Below, in pieces: positions 13,544-15,121 of a DNA stretch of 15,121 nt. Position numbers and translations under genes: made by a program. The stretch comes from JAKVJE01 sp047722305. Lineage in GTDB: Bacteria > Actinomycetota > Actinomycetes > Actinomycetales > Microbacteriaceae. A model generated the notes under the pieces. That model saw nothing but the letters and a program-made list of their open reading frames with translations. It was not told where the DNA came from and did not search any database. The DNA lies in contig JBDNYM010000051.1 in the NCBI GenBank assembly GCA_047722305.1, positions 1 through 15,121 on the forward strand, written 5' to 3'. The number at the start of each line of letters is the position of its first letter. Position 1 is the first letter of the stretch.

Positions 13544-14865
13544 GGATGCGTGCGGATGACGACGCCGCGAGCGGGCAGCCACTCTTGCAGGTCGCCGGCG
13601 CTCAGGTACTCGAGGAAATACCGCCCGTCACCGTAGTTCTCGGTGACGATCGAGCCATCGGAGAACACGATGGACACGTAGGCGACGTGGCCGTAGGTGC
13701 GGCTGGTGCCCATCAGGCCGCTCATCGGGAAGCTGATCAGGTCGCCGGCCTTCACCGTGGTGAGGTCGCCGAACCCCCAGCCGGGCAGGTTCTGGGCATA
13801 CGACCACTGGCCGCCGTTCCCGCCCATCGGGGTGAGGTTCTGCGTCGTGTAGCGCCAGGGCGCGGTGGCGTCGCCGGCGTCGCGGTTGACCCGCCACCCC
13901 GCGAAGTCGGTGCAGTTGCCGTAGGCGTACCCGAACGGGGAGGTGCCGCCGTAGCGCCCGGCGTACGGGTAGTCATCCTGCAGCGAAGGAACGGTGGAAC
14001 GCACCGGCAGCCCGATGGCGGCGACCACCTCGGCCTGCGACGGCGTCCCGGAGATGAGGACGCTGTTGGCGAACTTCCCCTGCGGACGGCTCGCCGCCGG
14101 GCCGGCGGCCGTGACCTCGGCCCGGGCGCTGCCCTCCGGGAGGGCGCCCGTCACGGCCACGGTCTGGATCTGCTCCGCGTACGAAGCGGCCTGTGCGGGA
14201 GCGGCCGGGGCGAACGAGACCGGGCACACCATCGCGGAGACCATCATCGAGGCCACCGCCGCTCCGATGCCGAACGTGCGCCAGGCGCGGCCGAGCCGAC
14301 GCGGGCGCAACGGGATGACGGCAGCCGCCGGCCTCGCCGCCGGGGCGGCGGCGATCCACGGCGACGGGGTGGTGCGGCGCGGAGCCGCCGACACCATCGC
14401 GGCCGCGCGACGGGGATGGAAGTCGGACTCTTCGGCGACGCGCCGGGCGGGGGCCGCCGCATGGCGCATGGCCCGGGAGAGCCGGGGCGTGGCCGGGGCG
14501 GATGTCGCGGCGGCAGCGGTCTCCGCAGCGAGCGGCTCAGGGGCGGGCGCCTCCGCCACCGCACGCGGCGGGGTCTGGATGACCGGGATCGGCTGGGTCG
14601 GGGCTGCCCCGGCGGACAACTCGGCGAGGTGCGCCTCCGCGACGGCGCGCCCTGGAATCTGCACGACCGGGACAGGCTGAGTCTGGACGGCCGCGAGCCG
14701 CCGACGCTCGGTGCGCCCGCCGTCCGCGTCCGGAATCGCCGCCGGCCCGGCCGGCTCCGCCTGCCGCTCGCGGGCCCGCAGCTCGCGCCGAGTCAGCCGC
14801 TGCTCTGGTGCCGACGGTGCACTGCCGCTGCCGGGCAGCGCGTGTCGTCCACACGAATGAGACAA
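13540..14865 (-). CDS. Membrane-anchored CHAP-domain protein (putative peptidoglycan hydrolase) with long cytoplasmic N-terminus
   Basis: The C-terminal CHAP domain (about 295-435) has its cysteine, Cys318, in GYAYGNCTDFAGWRVN, its histidine, His393, in RTYGHVAYVS, and Asn410 in ENYG. It probably cleaves peptidoglycan amide bonds outside the membrane. One hydrophobic segment (about 197-219) divides it from a Pro/Ala/Arg-rich cytoplasmic part containing LTRRELRARERQ (24-35) and a tandem repeat: TQPVPVVQIPGRAVAEAHL (62-80) and TQPIPVIQTPPRAVAEA (90-106). I chose the TTG at 14865, giving 441 aa, because AGGAG lies 7 nt upstream and the promoter at 14924-14952 is just ahead. The ATG at 14952 lies in that promoter's -35 box. 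It is the first gene of the operon, overlapping the exporter as ATGA. Confidence 0.87.
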   Translation of the reverse strand: MSHSCGRHALPGSGSAPSAPEQRLTRRELRARERQAEPAGPAAIPDADGGRTERRRLAAVQTQPVPVVQIPGRAVAEAHLAELSAGAAPTQPIPVIQTPPRAVAEAPAPEPLAAETAAAATSAPATPRLSRAMRHAAAPARRVAEESDFHPRRAAAMVSAAPRRTTPSPWIAAAPAARPAAAVIPLRPRRLGRAWRTFGIGAAVASMMVSAMVCPVSFAPAAPAQAASYAEQIQTVAVTGALPEGSARAEVTAAGPAASRPQGKFANSVLISGTPSQAEVVAAIGLPVRSTVPSLQDDYPYAGRYGGTSPFGYAYGNCTDFAGWRVNRDAGDATAPWRYTTQNLTPMGGNGGQWSYAQNLPGWGFGDLTTVKAGDLISFPMSGLMGTSRTYGHVAYVSIVFSDGSIVTENYGDGRYFLEYLSAGDLQEWLPARGVVIRTHP

Positions 14866-14923
14866 ACGGGAACTCCTGTCGTCGGCATCGGCTGCACGAA
14901 GGGGCGGTGCAACACTGCGGGTC

Positions 14924-14952
14924 AGTTTAGCGGGCGTCCCTGGCCCTGTCAT
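14924..14952 (-). promoter_or_regulatory. Promoter of the CHAP-exporter-aminotransferase operon
   Basis: On the minus strand ATGACA (14952-14947) matches the -35 TTGACA at 5 of 6 positions. A 17-nt spacer follows, then TAAACT (14929-14924), a good -10. This is the best two-box promoter in the window. The predicted start near 14917 gives a leader of about 50 nt to the TTG start. Confidence 0.65.
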
Positions 14953-15055
14953 TTTCGGGGACACGCCTGGGGATAGGCGCGAATCGTCGCCGTCCCGGCC
15001 AGCGGCAGCCGACGGTGCCCTCCGGCGGGCGCGGATGGTGGAAGAGTGGACGCAC

Positions 15056-15121
15056 ATGTCCGAGTCCGAGCCCCGCAGCGCCGCCCGCAGCGCCCCTGAC
15101 GGGTGCAGCGCCGCTCCACCG
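15056..15121 (+). CDS. Possible start of a divergent gene, truncated by the window end
   Basis: An open frame starts with the ATG at 15056, preceded by GGAAGAG about 9 nt upstream, and runs 22 codons to the window edge, beginning MSESEPRSAARSAP. Most codons end in G or C, as in genuine genes here. It would diverge from the CHAP gene. No domain can be seen in so short a piece, and it could be a chance frame. Confidence 0.3.
   Translation, partial: MSESEPRSAARSAPDGCSAAPP

Noticed and set aside
14866..15057. Longer CHAP protein starting at 15057 or at the ATG at 14952
   Set aside because: The ATG at 14952 forms part of the -35 box of a good promoter, and the TTG at 14865 has AGGAG 7 nt upstream. 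It is possible but less likely.

Overview
The window is high-GC DNA from an actinomycete. Mca, the mycothiol conjugate amidase, points to a mycothiol-producing actinobacterium. So do the very GC-rich third codon positions, the TAnnnT boxes placed 6-7 nt before start codons (leaderless transcripts), and a PIN-PhoH fusion. The CHAP protein, with its 'LTRRELRARER' cytoplasmic start, and the gene order suggest Micrococcales or a relative, but the family cannot be fixed from this sequence. Positions 1-90 are an almost pure C tract that looks like a contig-end artefact.

Layout. (1) 1-2554: an amidase (minus strand, cut by the window edge) diverges from fumC (plus). (2) 2632-6671: phoH, the uppS-like prenyl synthase and mca lie on the minus strand, and greA diverges from mca. 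The set fumC / phoH2 / Z-prenyl synthase / mca / greA matches, in order, the Mycobacterium tuberculosis Rv1098c-Rv1095-Rv1086-Rv1082-Rv1080c neighbourhood as I remember it, so this is an old core actinobacterial block. (3) 6672-9635: a 296-bp spacer carrying a decayed copy of the end of the next gene, then on the minus strand lemA, htpX and an AI-2E family permease. (4) 9757-10733: a dedA-family membrane gene preceded by a possible 31-codon leaderless ORF, then a tRNA with anticodon UAA. (5) 10899-14865: a three-gene minus-strand operon running CHAP-domain surface protein, DHA2-type exporter, class I/II aminotransferase. Each junction is a 4-nt ATGA stop/start overlap. A possible divergent gene begins at 15056 and runs off the window.

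Most genes are ordinary housekeeping genes: TCA cycle, RNA handling, prenyl diphosphate synthesis, mycothiol detoxification, transcript rescue and membrane proteolysis. The unusual material is between them. The phoH leader has two perfect hairpins, a start-less Shine-Dalgarno sequence and a segment able to pair with the real ribosome site. Two intergenic regions (2561-2623 and 10538-10613) hold mutually exclusive hairpins. Four 20-bp tandem repeats lie between mca and uppS. The mca and greA -10 boxes overlap. A UAA-anticodon tRNA has a short variable loop where leucine tRNAs normally have a long one. No CRISPR array, transposase, phage gene or recognisable defence system was seen.
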